Assembly (NCBI RefSeq): GCF_019703515.2
Contig: NC_059347.1
Location: forward strand, 19,986,001 to 20,050,000
Direction of reading: 5' to 3'
DNA length: 64,000 bases
Source: Myxocyprinus asiaticus
Lineage: Eukaryota; Chordata; Actinopteri; Cypriniformes; Catostomidae
This document shows, piece after piece, positions 22,865-33,200 of this stretch (the first letter of the stretch is position 1; the number at the start of each line of letters is the position of its first letter). A model generated the notes under the pieces. It did not search any database. It saw nothing but the letters and a program-made list of their open reading frames with translations, and had not been told where the DNA came from. The translations under genes and the position numbers were made by a program.

Positions 22865-23306
22865 TTCCATAGCAATTGAAGAACATTATAATGTTGCGAC
22901 AGCGTCATAACAAGATGACAACACTTAACAAGCGTCTATACGCACTTTGTATCCCACTGTTTTCCGCTTCTTGCTGTGCTGCCTAGCAAAGGAACTGTAG
23001 GAATGTCAGGCACTGAAAGCGGAGCGCAAAAAAGCAAAAATGTAAACACCAGAGAGAGTTACACAGTGACCAGACTGCCCTCCCCGAGCCTCTCTTCTCT
23101 CAGACATCCACAACAAACACCATATATGACACTAACTAGCATCTCTCAGATAGGAACGATGGAACATTATCACGTGATCACTTACTTTAACTGTACAAGG
23201 ATGACGTTCAGAAAACATTTATCGTTTCGCGGCAACATTCGAATTTTGTAATATCTCACCTCAGCGCTCGAAATAGGGCACTGCTCGAATTCCATTTTAA
23301 TTCCAT
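5621..23306 (-). CDS. sh2d3c: SH2D3C / NSP3-type SH2 adaptor with Ras-GEF-like C-terminus (whole gene)
   Basis: NSP-family adaptors bind phosphotyrosine through an N-terminal SH2 domain. Their C-terminal Cdc25-like fold lacks GEF activity and binds the CAS scaffolds (BCAR1, NEDD9, EFS), linking receptors and integrins to Rap1 and Rac signalling. Eleven exons join in perfect phase: 23260-23306, 22115-22154, 15240-15368, 14655-15088, 11060-11124, 10484-10953, 7658-7773, 7382-7553, 7063-7174, 6099-6305, 5621-5790. Total 1,962 nt, 653 aa. SH2 about residues 64-170; Ser/Pro-type linker 200-330; GEF-like domain about 390-650. The leader GVYVKFSRE and the CAS-binding region (TLPHG, LLGCTGSA, FQMRLLWGS) fit SH2D3C better than BCAR3. 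The start ATG sits in a good Kozak context (aaacATGG). Introns carry two DIRS elements, an LTR and several MITEs. Confidence 0.9.
6099..6305 (-). CDS. sh2d3c: sh2d3c exon 10
   Basis: Encodes INVPTETTFPHVLPLLSLLE and a conserved segment LSHLDSARTIASNG. Acceptor cccgcag, donor CAGG|GTAATG. A palindromic MITE begins about 15 nt upstream of this exon, in the intron. Confidence 0.9.
6318..6962. mobile_element. Palindromic MITE (family A) in an sh2d3c intron
   Basis: Starts aaaatgaaaattctctcatc and ends with the complement around 6930-6960 (gatgagagaatt). The two halves carry matching inverted blocks, for example catgccatcccagatatgta and its complement near 6925. Seven related or partial copies occur in this window. 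Confidence 0.8.
7063..7174 (-). CDS. sh2d3c: sh2d3c exon 9
   Basis: Encodes IACLEETWTVLRQKYTESA and LYEKTLKPSMK, typical of the RasGEF-like fold. Acceptor ttccag, donor GAAG|GTATTT. Confidence 0.9.
7382..7553 (-). CDS. sh2d3c: sh2d3c exon 8
   Basis: Encodes FHTMSIMLVVQLLGCTGSA, ERAALLHKVISLA and NMFGFAMVMKCLE. These match the Cdc25-like core of NSP3. Acceptor ctctcag, donor CTCAG|GTATGG. Confidence 0.92.
7658..7773 (-). CDS. sh2d3c: sh2d3c exon 7
   Basis: Encodes VARILDMPEEMMKGMG and MELLTLPHGHQLRQDL, a highly conserved NSP segment. Acceptor cttcag, donor AAAG|GTTTGT. Confidence 0.9.
7955..8115. mobile_element. MITE family A, half copy
   Basis: Contains ctcacccttatgccatccta and atctcagctctgtaggtcca, the left-half blocks of the palindromic element, with no matching right half. 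Lies in the sh2d3c intron between exons 6 and 7. Confidence 0.7.
8866..10011. mobile_element. hAT-like non-autonomous DNA transposon
   Basis: Left end cagggtttaaatttaac and right end gttaatttcaaaccctg form imperfect inverted repeats starting CAGGG. The flanks are agtacagc (8858-8865) and aatacacc (10012-10019), an 8-bp target duplication matching at 6 of 8 positions. The length of the duplication and the CAG ends fit the hAT superfamily. No transposase was recognised inside. It appears to interrupt an older repeat whose halves (gcgctttgcg, gtttgcgcgc) lie on either side. Confidence 0.65.
10180..10335. mobile_element. MITE family A, right-half copy
   Basis: Contains the right-half blocks of the palindrome (gaaagaaagtcatacacatt, ggtgagtaaatgatg, gggtgaactattctttta). 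The left half is missing. Confidence 0.7.
10484..10953 (-). CDS. sh2d3c: sh2d3c exon 6 (linker and start of GEF-like domain)
   Basis: Encodes a Ser/Pro-rich linker, then PFTIDTVSCFRPSVYQSPLLP, ILKRVKDIL, DINTMAMHITKTDCM, the entry of the Cdc25-like domain of NSP proteins. Acceptor tccgcag, donor ATG|GTAGGT. Confidence 0.88.
11060..11124 (-). CDS. sh2d3c: sh2d3c exon 5 (linker)
   Basis: Sixty-five nucleotides encoding DVVRSFDGTLVQHLVVSTSP. Acceptor ttcacag, donor ACAT|GTAAGC. Phases 2 and 1 match the neighbouring exons. Part of the poorly conserved linker between SH2 and GEF-like domains. Confidence 0.75.
11180..12060. other. Intronic repeat fragments
   Basis: Begins with cagaggttcttaactggttt, a hAT-type end motif, and continues into attactttttaattaaaaag-type repeats around 11700-12010. 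No exon was found. This is part of the intron between sh2d3c exons 4 and 5. Confidence 0.4.
13193..13650 (-). pseudogene. DIRS RNase H fragment
   Basis: Has the RNase H acidic residues in order: VVTMDTSKMGWG, CLELLAVLLAL, and LIRTDNTPTVAYINRQGG, followed by HIPGDLNTAADALS. It is split over two frames. The RT domain that should precede it is not evident. Confidence 0.78.
13891..14235 (-). pseudogene. DIRS gag-like zinc-knuckle protein fragment
   Basis: Shows the C-x-x-C, DGHDRCLMCLGAAHVE, then C-x-HC pattern typical of fish DIRS ORF1 proteins. The continuation in other frames (QLDDWFLG near 13700) indicates frameshifts. Confidence 0.7.
14655..15088 (-). CDS. sh2d3c: sh2d3c exon 4 (SH2 core)
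   Basis: Carries GDFLVRDS, whose Arg (residue about 87) is the phosphotyrosine-binding Arg of SH2 domains, then FDSVPALVHSYVG and NRTLPLRYLE, signatures of the NSP family SH2. Ends in a basic linker (SHKRRES). Acceptor acacag, donor AAAG|GTGAGC. Confidence 0.92.
15240..15368 (-). CDS. sh2d3c: sh2d3c exon 3 (start of SH2 domain)
   Basis: Encodes FSRETCLLNSL, a charged helix, then WYHGRIPWE, the first strand and helix of the SH2 domain. Two acceptors lie 8 nt apart (AG at 15369-15370 and at 15361-15362). Only the first keeps the frame with exon 2. Confidence 0.85.
15818..16273. mobile_element. MITE (family B, ends TTTAAAGGGGTCATGA)
   Basis: Left end tttaaaggggtcatgaaatg and right end catgtcatgatccctttaaa are inverted repeats. 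The interior is non-coding. Located in the long intron between sh2d3c exons 2 and 3. Confidence 0.8.
17863..18075 (+). pseudogene. DIRS RNase H remnant
   Basis: IMIRSDNTTVVVYICRHDTLA corresponds to the third acidic block of RNase H. The fragment lacks its upstream half in the same frame. Confidence 0.6.
18256..19198 (+). pseudogene. DIRS tyrosine recombinase, degenerate
   Basis: Two frames together give the DIRS recombinase: LRMLSIKTALLLALAS, then VKAHSTKGTASSWAW and FARFYILYV, which holds the nucleophile Tyr. The usual KRVGDL reads KQVGDL (codon at 18649), so the first catalytic Arg is Gln. The HSTR motif reads HSTK. A frameshift lies around 18780-18816. It is predicted to be inactive. Confidence 0.78.
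20415..21488 (-). mobile_element. Candidate solo LTR
   Basis: A 1.07-kb block starting tgtcagggttttgcagag and ending gacaggatcgtgac. The minus strand has an AATAAA-like signal near 20480 followed by ccaaacgcagagtg-type sequence often found at fish LTR ends. No coding frame is credible; long open frames here are artefacts. Boundaries and class are uncertain. Confidence 0.45.
21489..22114. other. Intron of sh2d3c, no recognised elements
   Basis: AT-rich unique-looking intron sequence between the candidate LTR and exon 2. Nothing further recognised. Confidence 0.5.
22115..22154 (-). CDS. sh2d3c: sh2d3c exon 2
   Basis: Forty nucleotides, acceptor tttacag, donor AAAG|GTAAG. Encodes HSDPMENSGVYVK. 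The Met in this exon could act as a second start. Confidence 0.75.
23260..23306 (-). CDS. sh2d3c: sh2d3c exon 1 (start codon)
   Basis: ATG at 23304-23306 followed by MELKWNSSSALFRAL, ending AG|GTGAGA. The split codon AG+T joins exon 2 exactly. A short leader like this corresponds to a short N-terminal isoform; mammals also make longer NSP3 forms from other promoters, not seen here. Confidence 0.7.
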
Positions 23307-24017
23307 GTTTAAAAGTTGTTTAAATATCACCTCAACGGCCACCTGTTTCTCGCGCCTCAACAAACACATAGCGACTAACTTAGTCATTAAAACATTTAGA
23401 ATCGCTGTATCGGTTGCGGGGAGAGGGACCAGTCCATCAGCTGCCCTGTGTTTGTTTAAAACACAGTATTAGACGCCAGCGGGTCTATCATTCTTAGCTA
23501 CAACGTTGCAGTGTCTCATTCGTTTTTCTGTGTATTCTATCCCCCGCACCCTCACCCCTATTTTGGCAATTGATCACCGGATCATCCTCACAAAATGCCT
23601 GTGTACGTCATTAGCGTATACATATATACAGTTTGTTTAGACACACTTAAACAGTAGCCTACTCCAAATCAAGCTCGCAGATGCCCATGGTGTCAGGTCA
23701 TTGTGTTATTCCTAGTGCCAGTTACTGAGCGGCTCGGCTTGCAGATGCTTGAGCACAAAGCCCATTTTTTGTTCATGTGGGTTTGCTTTATGTTAAAAAG
23801 TGCAAGCTTCATTTTTCTAACTTAATTCTGAGACGTACTGTATAGTAGAACTACATTTGCCTTTAAGTGTTTAAAAATGGCCAGAGTAAACCAAACATTA
23901 GTCAATGTTTAAACCCCAAATGTAGCGAAACAACAACAAAACAAACAAAAATGTATTTAGCTACTACATGAAAATGCCAAGCCTACTCATGAACATAGAG
24001 TATATTTCATTCTATAT

Positions 24018-24020
<3 letters not shown>

Positions 24021-24099
<79 letters not shown>
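24021..24099. repeat. (GA)n microsatellite
   Basis: About 39 uninterrupted GA units in a purine-only strand. Confidence 0.95.
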
Positions 24100-24101
<2 letters not shown>

Positions 24102-24196
24102 TGTGTGTACATGTTTATACTACATTGTGGGGACCAAATGTCCCCACAAGGATAGTAAAACCTGAGCTCACCTAGGGAAATTGCTTATTATACATA

Positions 24197-24227
24197 CTAA
24201 ACAAACAAACAAACAAACAAACAAACA

Positions 24228-24305
<78 letters not shown>
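24197..24305. repeat. (AAAC)n, (TA)n and poly-T tract
   Basis: Successive acaaacaa units, an AT run and nearly 50 consecutive T. Such a tract is prone to assembly error. Confidence 0.9.
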
Positions 24306-24306
<1 letters not shown>

Positions 24307-24426
24307 AAAATGTAAAAATGCAAAAAGGTTTCTGAGGGTTAGGGGATAGAAATTATTGTTAGATCTGTATAAAATCCATAAAATGCATGGAAGCTATGGA
24401 GAGTCCCCACAATGATATAAAAACAA

Positions 24427-24433
24427 GTTTGTG

Positions 24434-24495
<62 letters not shown>
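24427..24495. repeat. (GT)n microsatellite
   Basis: About 34 GT units with single interruptions (gcgtg, gtatg). Confidence 0.93.
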
Positions 24496-24498
<3 letters not shown>

Positions 24499-24517
24499 AC
24501 ATATATATCAGATTATG

Positions 24518-25270
24518 GTGGCCCAGGGGTGCACAGAAAAACAAAATTAAGCAAATAAAAGCTGAAAACACAACACATAATTAAACCACAGCAAAACAAT
24601 ATTGAGACACAACACAACAAAATTAAGCCACAACACAACAAAATTAAGCCACAACACAACAAAATTAAGCCACAACATAACAAAATTAAGCCACAACACA
24701 ACAAAATTAAGCCACACCACAATGAAAGTAAACCACAACACAACAAAATTAAGCCACAACACAACAAAATTAAGCCACACCACAATGAAAGTAAACCACA
24801 ACACAACAAAATTAAGCCACAACACAACAAAATTAAGCCACAACACAATGAAAGTAAACCACAACACAACAAAATTAAGCCACAACGCAATGAAATTAAG
24901 CCAAAACACAACAATATTAAACCACTACACAATGGAAAAGAAATAACACAACAAACGTCAACGACAACATAACAGACAAGCCAAAGCACAACAAAGTTAA
25001 GCCAAAACACAATAGAAAAGCCAAAGCAAAAAACAACACAAGGGCCACAACCCAGCAATATTAAGCCACAACACAACAACATTAAGCCACAGCACAACGA
25101 AATTAAGCCATTTGCATTGTCTTGCGGCTTACTTTCATTGTGTTGTGACTTAATTTCATTTATTTGTGTGTCTTACAGTAATTTTATTGTGTTTTCAGCT
25201 TTTTAATTTAATTTAATTTTTATTTTATTTTTTTGCTTTACTAATTTTGTGTTGTGCACCCCTGGTCCAC
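24518..25270. mobile_element. TIR-bracketed minisatellite (transposon with internal tandem repeats)
   Basis: 18-bp ends gtggcccaggggtgcaca (24518-24535) and tgtgcacccctggtccac (25253-25270) are inverted repeats matching at 17 of 18. Between them about 24600-25110 is a tandem array of a roughly 21-bp unit (acaaaattaagccacaacac) with variants carrying aatgaaagtaaacc. The long frames on both strands are repeat artefacts. Confidence 0.75.
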
Positions 25271-25937
25271 TTTAGATTACTATAAAGGTAAAGCTGTTCT
25301 GGTAAGAATACAGTGCATGCAACTAATAGAATCTGAGTTTAGAACACGCCCAATATTATCTTTGTGGGCATTTAAACTATATTCACATCTCACATTATTA
25401 TAAACAACATAATGTATACAGTATGTAATTTAGTTATGTGAGACTTTTGCATGGTTTTACTAATAAGAAAATACAATTCTAATAGCCTCTAGCAAAGACA
25501 AATCGATGACATTGCCACAGATACGGTTTGCCAGAATATACCATGACCCAGTCTTTCAGTGTAATGCAAATTCTCTGTAAACTGTTAGCTTGAGGGATGA
25601 GAACGAGGAGTCTCATCAGTCATTCAGTTTGTAAGAATAGGCAAGCAATGAGAATTCGGCCTAAACTAGTCAATAAAGTGATACACAACACAGCTTTGTG
25701 TCAAACGATAAAGTGAAACTCTTGTTAAATAGGCTCAAACCGCTTTTATGATACTTTAGAAGGCCTATAGCAGGTTTAGTAAGTTAGTGAAAGCACAACT
25801 GTATTCAAGCGTACTTTCACGCAGGTCTCTATACGCACCGCCTCAAACATAACATCCATGGCAACGAGAAAACACTTGCATTTGTTTAAGTCTTTTTACT
25901 TCACAGATTGTTTTGTGAGGAAGCACGTAAAAGTTCA

Positions 25938-26080
25938 ATGCCTCCCAAAAAAAATGGAAAAAGGAGCGGAGAAAAATCCCTTAAAAAGGAAAGCATGGAG
26001 TTTGAGGAGAAAGTCGCAGAGGAGACTGACAAATTATTTTATCGGGCTCAAATACGCGATTTGGAGGAGCGACTTGAGAG
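25938..26080 (+). CDS. cfap157: cfap157 exon 1
   Basis: First ATG of the frame at 25938; encodes MPPKKNGKRSG, then DKLFYRAQIRDLEERLE. Donor AGAG|GTGCGA. The -3 base is T, a weak Kozak context. Confidence 0.85.
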
Positions 26081-26162
26081 GTGCGAATTTCTGGCAAGTT
26101 TTTACAACTATTATTGATATGAGCGCTTGTTATGTGACATGGAGTTGTCCGAGGTGTAATAT

Positions 26163-26233
<71 letters not shown>

Positions 26234-27150
26234 GCTATAGCTTACTGCACAAATACTGACCAGAATAATAATAATAATAAATTCGTACGAGATGCCTTTA
26301 TCTGTTTACCAATAAAATAAATGTCTAAAATCCACATAGTTCCTATTTTCCACAGTTAGTGTGTAAAGACAATGAGCGCCTTTTTTACAACTGTCCTCAT
26401 GCCTGGTACTGAATTGTCATTTGTAATGTGCTAAATAAGACATTAGGCCTAAAATAAATGAAATATACTGACACATTAATTGTGATTGATTTCAAATATT
26501 TCTAATGCATGCAATGTATCAGTTCTAACACATCAGCTGGAATCCCTCTCTTGGTTTTCCTAACCCTGTTTGGAGTTATCCTGGGACATGTACACACATG
26601 CAAACAAGCCAAAATACACATTTACGATTATAATTTTGGCCTATATCTACTTAACAAAATCATGATCTATCTATCTATCTATCTATCTATCTTCTTTGTC
26701 TCACTCTTCTAAGCTCTCTGACTGAATAAAAGCTAACAAAACTCATAAGGAGCATTTGCTGCATGCTTCTTTTGGTGTGGGGACAGTTGGAATACCAGCT
26801 TGCATGTCTGCCAGATTTTCTCAGTGACCTTGCATTTAACATGTCCCAGAATATGTTAGTTTTAAGTAGACAAATCAATAATTACAACTAGGAACGTTTT
26901 CTTTCACTATCAGAGAGGAATGATGATTTATTCACAATGAAAGAGAAGAAAATGAAACCCCCAAACTGATATTCTCGAATAATTCTGTATCAAAGTGGAC
27001 TATGTCCTTTACGTTTCCCACACAGGGAGTGTATGTGAATGTGCACAGAGATAATGACAGTTCAAACTTGCATGAGAAGGGAAATATTCACAGTGTACTG
27101 TACTCAGTATCAACTACCCAACTTCTTAATAGATCTGAGAGAGAGAGAGA

Positions 27151-27202
<52 letters not shown>

Positions 27203-30200
27203 TATCCATACTATGCTAACCCCATAACAGACATGTGTGCGTGCTGGAAGGACTTACCTAACGATGATGTAGATTTGACAAAGTGATTGCAATTTCAGAA
27301 TCTTTGGTTCATAAGATGTTAGACTATAATATAATTTTAAGAGTAGAGTTATTAGCACATACGATTAGGATATTTAGGTCCTTACGTTGTGCCATTGAGC
27401 AAATGAAAATGAAATAGACTTTGGATTTCAATATTGCCTACTGTAAATAATTAACCAGGCAACATACTTCACCAAATATGTAATTACCTCAACAGGAAGA
27501 ACTTGTCCTTTCTTTGAAATGTTAATGAGCTGAACTGTAACCTTGTTTTTTCCTTACAGATACCAGCATAAATGTGATGAACTGGAAGTTCAAGAAAAGG
27601 ACTTATCCTCTAAGATTTATAATGTGGAGAAAGAGAAGAAAGACATAGTTCTCTACCTTAAACGCACAATAGCTCAAAAAGAGGATGACATCACAGAGCT
27701 GGCAGAGGCGTTATCAAGACACCAGCAAGCTCAAGAGGCTGAGAGGGAGTCCTTTGAATTGCAGCTGAGTCTGCTTAGGCATGAACTTCAAGAAAAAAAG
27801 GACAAATTCACATCTGAGAACATGGCCCTTGGTACAAGATGCTAAGTAGTCACAGATCGATTTTACGCATATCTCCAAACTCAGGTCACTGCTCTCAAAA
27901 CAACTAACACAGCCATCTGAAAACTTTGTAATTGTCCTAAACAGATTGTGCATGTTTGTGATTTTCTTGATTTTCTCGAAACACTACATACAAATTTCTC
28001 TGATCCAAAACTCATGCTTTCAAAACTGTGAACACAGACGACTATATTAAAGTCATATTCTCAAATGCACATGTCAGGTTGCCAAATCCCTTCATATTAA
28101 TATCGGCTGTGTTAGTAATGCACACAGCAAAGAAAATGCAATTTACTAAACTTATCATGACTCTGCTATCTATAAAAGGGGTAAAATATGAAAATTCACA
28201 GCAAACAAACAATGAGGAAGATGAAGAATAGGTAGAGTGGGTAAAGAAAGAGAAAATCTGAGGAAGAAGTGATGAGAAAAGGGGAAAGTTTTCTCAACTC
28301 TTTCAGGTGTGTTCATGGAAAGACTTCAGGAAAGACCAAATGGAGATGGTGTAATGATGGTGAACAGAAAGAGGACATCAGGGTGGAAGATTAAAGAAGG
28401 CTCAGATGATCTGCGAGTCCCTCTAATAATTGATCGTGTTATGAATTATGGTCTCTCTAAGACATAGAGTGTTTGGCCTAATGTGAGCAGATCTACAGTG
28501 ACTTCAATCTCAACAAAAATGAAGAAGAGGGAGGAATGGCATTGGAAGAAGAAGAGCAGGGACAACTAGAAATTTAGAGACATTTTATAACACATGGAAA
28601 AAGGTCTTTATGGTGGATTTTTATGATAAATGTGTTAATTCAATAGTAGAGTTGTGTGTCTATAGCTGAACATGTTATGAATTTAATAGAGAACACATCT
28701 ATTGTTTTGATATTAGTATTTCATTTTAATAAATGCATTATCAGAAAAGAATAGATTGCTTCATTATGCAGTGAAATTTATTTGTTCTGCAAATTTGAGT
28801 GTCTGTTTCTACAGCTGTGTGAATTGTTTTGAGAGCACTGATTATAGTTTGGAGAAATGTATAAAATCAACTGAGAAAAACTGTAAATGTGATAATGAAT
28901 GCACCTTCCAACCTATGAACATTTTCAGTATTCCTAATTAAAATGTGTTTAAGTGTTCATGTTTTCGTGTTCAGCTGGTAAGGTGGCATCTTTGGAAGAG
29001 TTTTCTATGCAAAGAGAGAAGCTCATGGCTGAATGTAGGTCCTTGGAAGAGCAGCTTCAAAAGCAAAAAGAGGAACACCAGGCAGAAATCTACAATCTGG
29101 AGAAAAAAGCTGTACTAGACAATGACAGGTGCGTATGTTCATACTCTTGCCATTTTTCATAGATCAAGGAAGGGAGGTGCATTCTTGTAAGAACATGACC
29201 TGATCAATAATTATTATTTTCATAACTATTGTGCACTCTTTGAGCTTTAAAGCCATCAGCTGAACATAAATCATGTATGAAATGTCAAATTGTAGATTCT
29301 TTTTCATTCATCTTCTGTTTGCAGTGAATGATTGCAACGAACTGTAAAGCCTAGAACTTTGCAAAGAGATATTTGCTCAATAAACAAGTGAATCGTTGCT
29401 TGGCATAAATGTACAGTACTTAATTCAAATAAATGTTGAGGGGATGTTCCCAACTTCTCAGTACAGAAATGTGTAGAAGTCTTCTGAATTCTATTAGGCC
29501 TTTAATTCCAAGAATATTTGTCTTGAATTTGAATTTTCCCCAAAGTTGTTGTTTGTCTTTTCAGTACTTTTAATTTGACCTGGTCAGTGTTTTAAAACCT
29601 GTTGATGCTCATTGATCCAACCCATGGGTTTGACTTTACTTTGCTTAAATGAGTTCACATTTACTATATAGTGTGCTGTCCAAAACTGTTCATAATGTTG
29701 ACAAATTATACATCTTTATAATATGTCAACATTATTAACTCTTTTTTGACTAGACTATATACAGGTGCATCTCAATAAATTAGAATGTCGTGGAAAAGTT
29801 CATTTATTTCAGTAATTCAACTCAAATTGTGAAACTCGTGTATTAAATAAATTCAATGCACACAGACTGAAGTAGTTTAAGTCTTTGGTTCTTTTAATTG
29901 TGATGATTTTGGCTCACATTTAACAAAAACCCACCAATTCACTATCTCAAAAAATTAGAATACATCATAAGACCAATAAAAAAATTTTTTTTAGTGAATT
30001 GTTGGCCTTCTGGAAAGTATGTTAATTTACTGTATATGTACTCAATACTTGGTAGGGGCTCCTTTTGCTTTAATTACTGCCTCAATTCGGTGTGGCATGG
30101 AGGTGATCAGTTTGTGGCACTGCTGAGGTGGTATGGAAGCCCAGGTTTCTTTGACAGTGGCCTTCAGCTCATTTGCATTTTTTGGTCTCTTGTTTCTCAT

Positions 30201-33200
30201 TTTCCTCTTGACAATACCCCATAGATTCTCTATGGGGTTCAGGTCTGGTGAGTTTGCTGGCCAGTCAAGCACACCAACACCATGGTCATTTAACCAACTT
30301 TTGGTGCTTTTGGCAGTGTGGGCAGGTGCCAAATCCTGCTGGAAAATGAAATCAGCATCTTTAAAAAGCTGGTCAGCAGAAGGAAGCGTGAAGTGCTCCA
30401 TAATTTCTTGGTAAACGGGTGCAGTGACTTTGGTTTTCAAAAAACACAATGGACAAACACCAGCAGATGACATTGCACCCCAAATCATCACAGACTGTGG
30501 AAACTTAACACTGGACTTCAAGCAACTTGGGCTATGAGCTTCTCCACCCTTCCTCCAGACTCTAGGACCTTGGTTTCCAAATGAAATACAAAACTTGCTC
30601 TCATCTGAAAAGAGGACTTTGGACCACTGGGCAACAGTCCAGTTCTTCTTCTCCTTAGCCCAGGTAAGACGCCTCTGACGTTGTCTGTGGTTCAGGAGTG
30701 GCTTAACGAGGAATACGACAACTGTAGCCAAATTCCTTGACATGTCTGTGTGTGGTGGCTCTTGATGCCTTGACCCCAGCCTCAGTCCATTCCTTGTGAA
30801 GTTCACCCAAATTCTTGAATCGATTTTGCTTGACAATCCTCATAAGGCTGCGGTTCTCTCGGTTGGTTGTGCATCTTTTTCTTCCACACTTTTTCCTTCC
30901 ACTCAACTTTCTGTTAACATGCTTGGATACAGCACTCTGTGAACAGCCAGCTTCTTTGGCAATGAATGTTTGTGGCTTACCCTCCTTGTGAAGGGTGTCA
31001 ATGATTGTCTTCTGGACAACTGTCAGATCAGCAGTCTTCCCCATGATTGTGTAGCCTAGTGAACCAAACTGAGAGACCATTTTGAAGGCTCAGGAAACCT
31101 TTGCAGGTGTTTTGAGTTCATTAGCTGATTGGCATGTCACCATATTCTAATTTTTTGAGATAGTGAATTGGTGGGTTTTTGTTAAATGTGAGCCAAAATC
31201 ATCACAATTAAAAGAACCAAAGACTTAAACTACTTCAGTCTGTGTGCACTGAATTTATTTAATACAGGAGTTTCACAATTTGAGTTGAATTACTGAAATA
31301 AATGAACTTTTCCACGACATTCTAATTTATTGAGATGCACCTGTAGTATATGTGAACTAATTTAAGAAAAGTGACATCAGTTCTGGGAAAGGGGGCATGC
31401 ACATCAACAGAATTCTTTTAATATTAATCAAACAGTACTGAAAAACAGAAAACCACCCACTGCTCTTAAAGAGATAGTTCACCCAAAAATAAAAATTCTC
31501 TCATAATTTACTTGCCCTCATGCTATCCCAGATGTGTATGACTTTCATTCTTCAGCAGAATACATACTGAGATTTTTAGAAGACTATCTCAGCTCTGTAG
31601 GTCCATACAATGCAAGTGAATGATCAAATCTTTATAGCTGCAAAAATCACAAAAAGGAAACATAAAAGTAATCCATATGACTTCTGTGTTTAAATCCATA
31701 TCTTCAGAAGCAGTATAATAGGTGTGGGTAAGAAACAGAACAAAATTTAAGTCATTTTTATACTCCAAATCTCCACTTTAACTTTCACTTTCAGATGTGA
31801 ATTGAACTACTTGAATCTTATGGATTACTTTTATGTTTCCTTTATGTGATTTTTGCAGCTACAAAGGTTTGATCATTCACACTTTGCACTGGTGTGTAAA
31901 ATACAAAAATACAAACTTAAAACTATCCCTCTTTGGACTGTACAGGTTAAAGAAAGAAATGCTGGAACATGTTGCTGCTGTAGCAGCTGAATTCCGCCGG
32001 GTGTCAGACCAGAAAATGCCAGAGACAACAATGCGAGCCATGCAAGAGAATCTTGCTGTAACAGCTCAACTGAAGCAGCTTAACGACAAGACCAAAGAAC
32101 TGCTGAAGGAGAATGATGCTCTAAGGGCAAGAGAAAAGCAACTCAAAATAGAAAATGGAATTGCAGAGCCACTCCTGAATGAGATGACCAGGAAGAATAT
32201 TGCAAATCAAAAGGTTGGCAATGTTAAACATCTAAAGTTTCAGTCATTTAACTGAGTAATCACCCTCTGTTTTGAGACACATGCACATTCTATAGCCTAG
32301 TGAAAGAATGAAACATAACTCTTTCTCAATTCCTGAAAGGTGGTCCATCAGTTGACAGAAAAATGCAAGCAAATGCATTCTGAACTGGAGAAATGTGCCA
32401 AACTTCAGCTAGAGCACCAAAAGCTGCAGGACAATTACTCAGCAGTATGCATGGAGCTTGAAGCTCTCAGGTCCTGTAGTCACTAGATCACTCATTGTTA
32501 AATAAATTACTTTAAAGTTGAACATTTCATTTTTTACAGATTGGCCTTTAATTTCTGAGTTGGGAGAGTGGACTATTAATGTATATTTTAATATTACCAT
32601 TATGCTCTACTCACAGCCAGAATCATGCAACTGTTATAGATGTTCTTAAGAAAACAAAAACAGATGTCAAGAGACAGAGAAAGGAACTTGAGGAAGAGAG
32701 GACACTGAGAGGACAGCTAAAGACAGTTCTTGAGGAAGCAGCTGTAGCTTTAAAGGAAGTTTTGATGGTAATAGTAAACATAAACAGTAAAGTTATCATT
32801 TGGTGAAAAAACAAATCAATTGTCTCACTCAGGTTTGGTTACAGGAGGTCCCTAAAGAGGTGGACTCAGAGTTGGAGATTATTGTCCGACGAAACCAGAT
32901 GATGCAGAAGCTCTTGGCTGTGCTAGACAGTGCTGCAGCTTTAGGAAAAGGTCCTGCTCTCACTGATTTCATGCCAGAGATGGCTTCCAATCATAAACCC
33001 AAAATAGCCACAGACATTAAAAGGTACAAATGTATACATTTTTAAGGGATTTTTTAATTAAAGATAAAATAATAATAATAATAATTTAAAGATATTGCAC
33101 TTAGAAAGTGGATATACTGAATATATATATAAGTTTGGAATAATGTACAGATTTTGCTCTTATGGAAAGAAATTGGTACTTTTTTCACCAAAGTGGCATT

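Larger units (their letters stand above)
23307..25937. other. Shared upstream region of divergent sh2d3c and cfap157
   Basis: The two genes are transcribed away from each other from this 2.6-kb interval, so both promoters should be here. I saw no clear TATA box. The region near 23300-23600 is less AT-rich and closest to the sh2d3c start. It contains several simple repeats and a TIR-bracketed minisatellite, listed separately. Confidence 0.55.

Noticed and set aside
24513..25097. Long Leu/Cys-rich frame that looks like a membrane protein
   Set aside because: Pure translation of the 21-bp tandem array; the complementary strand is open as well.
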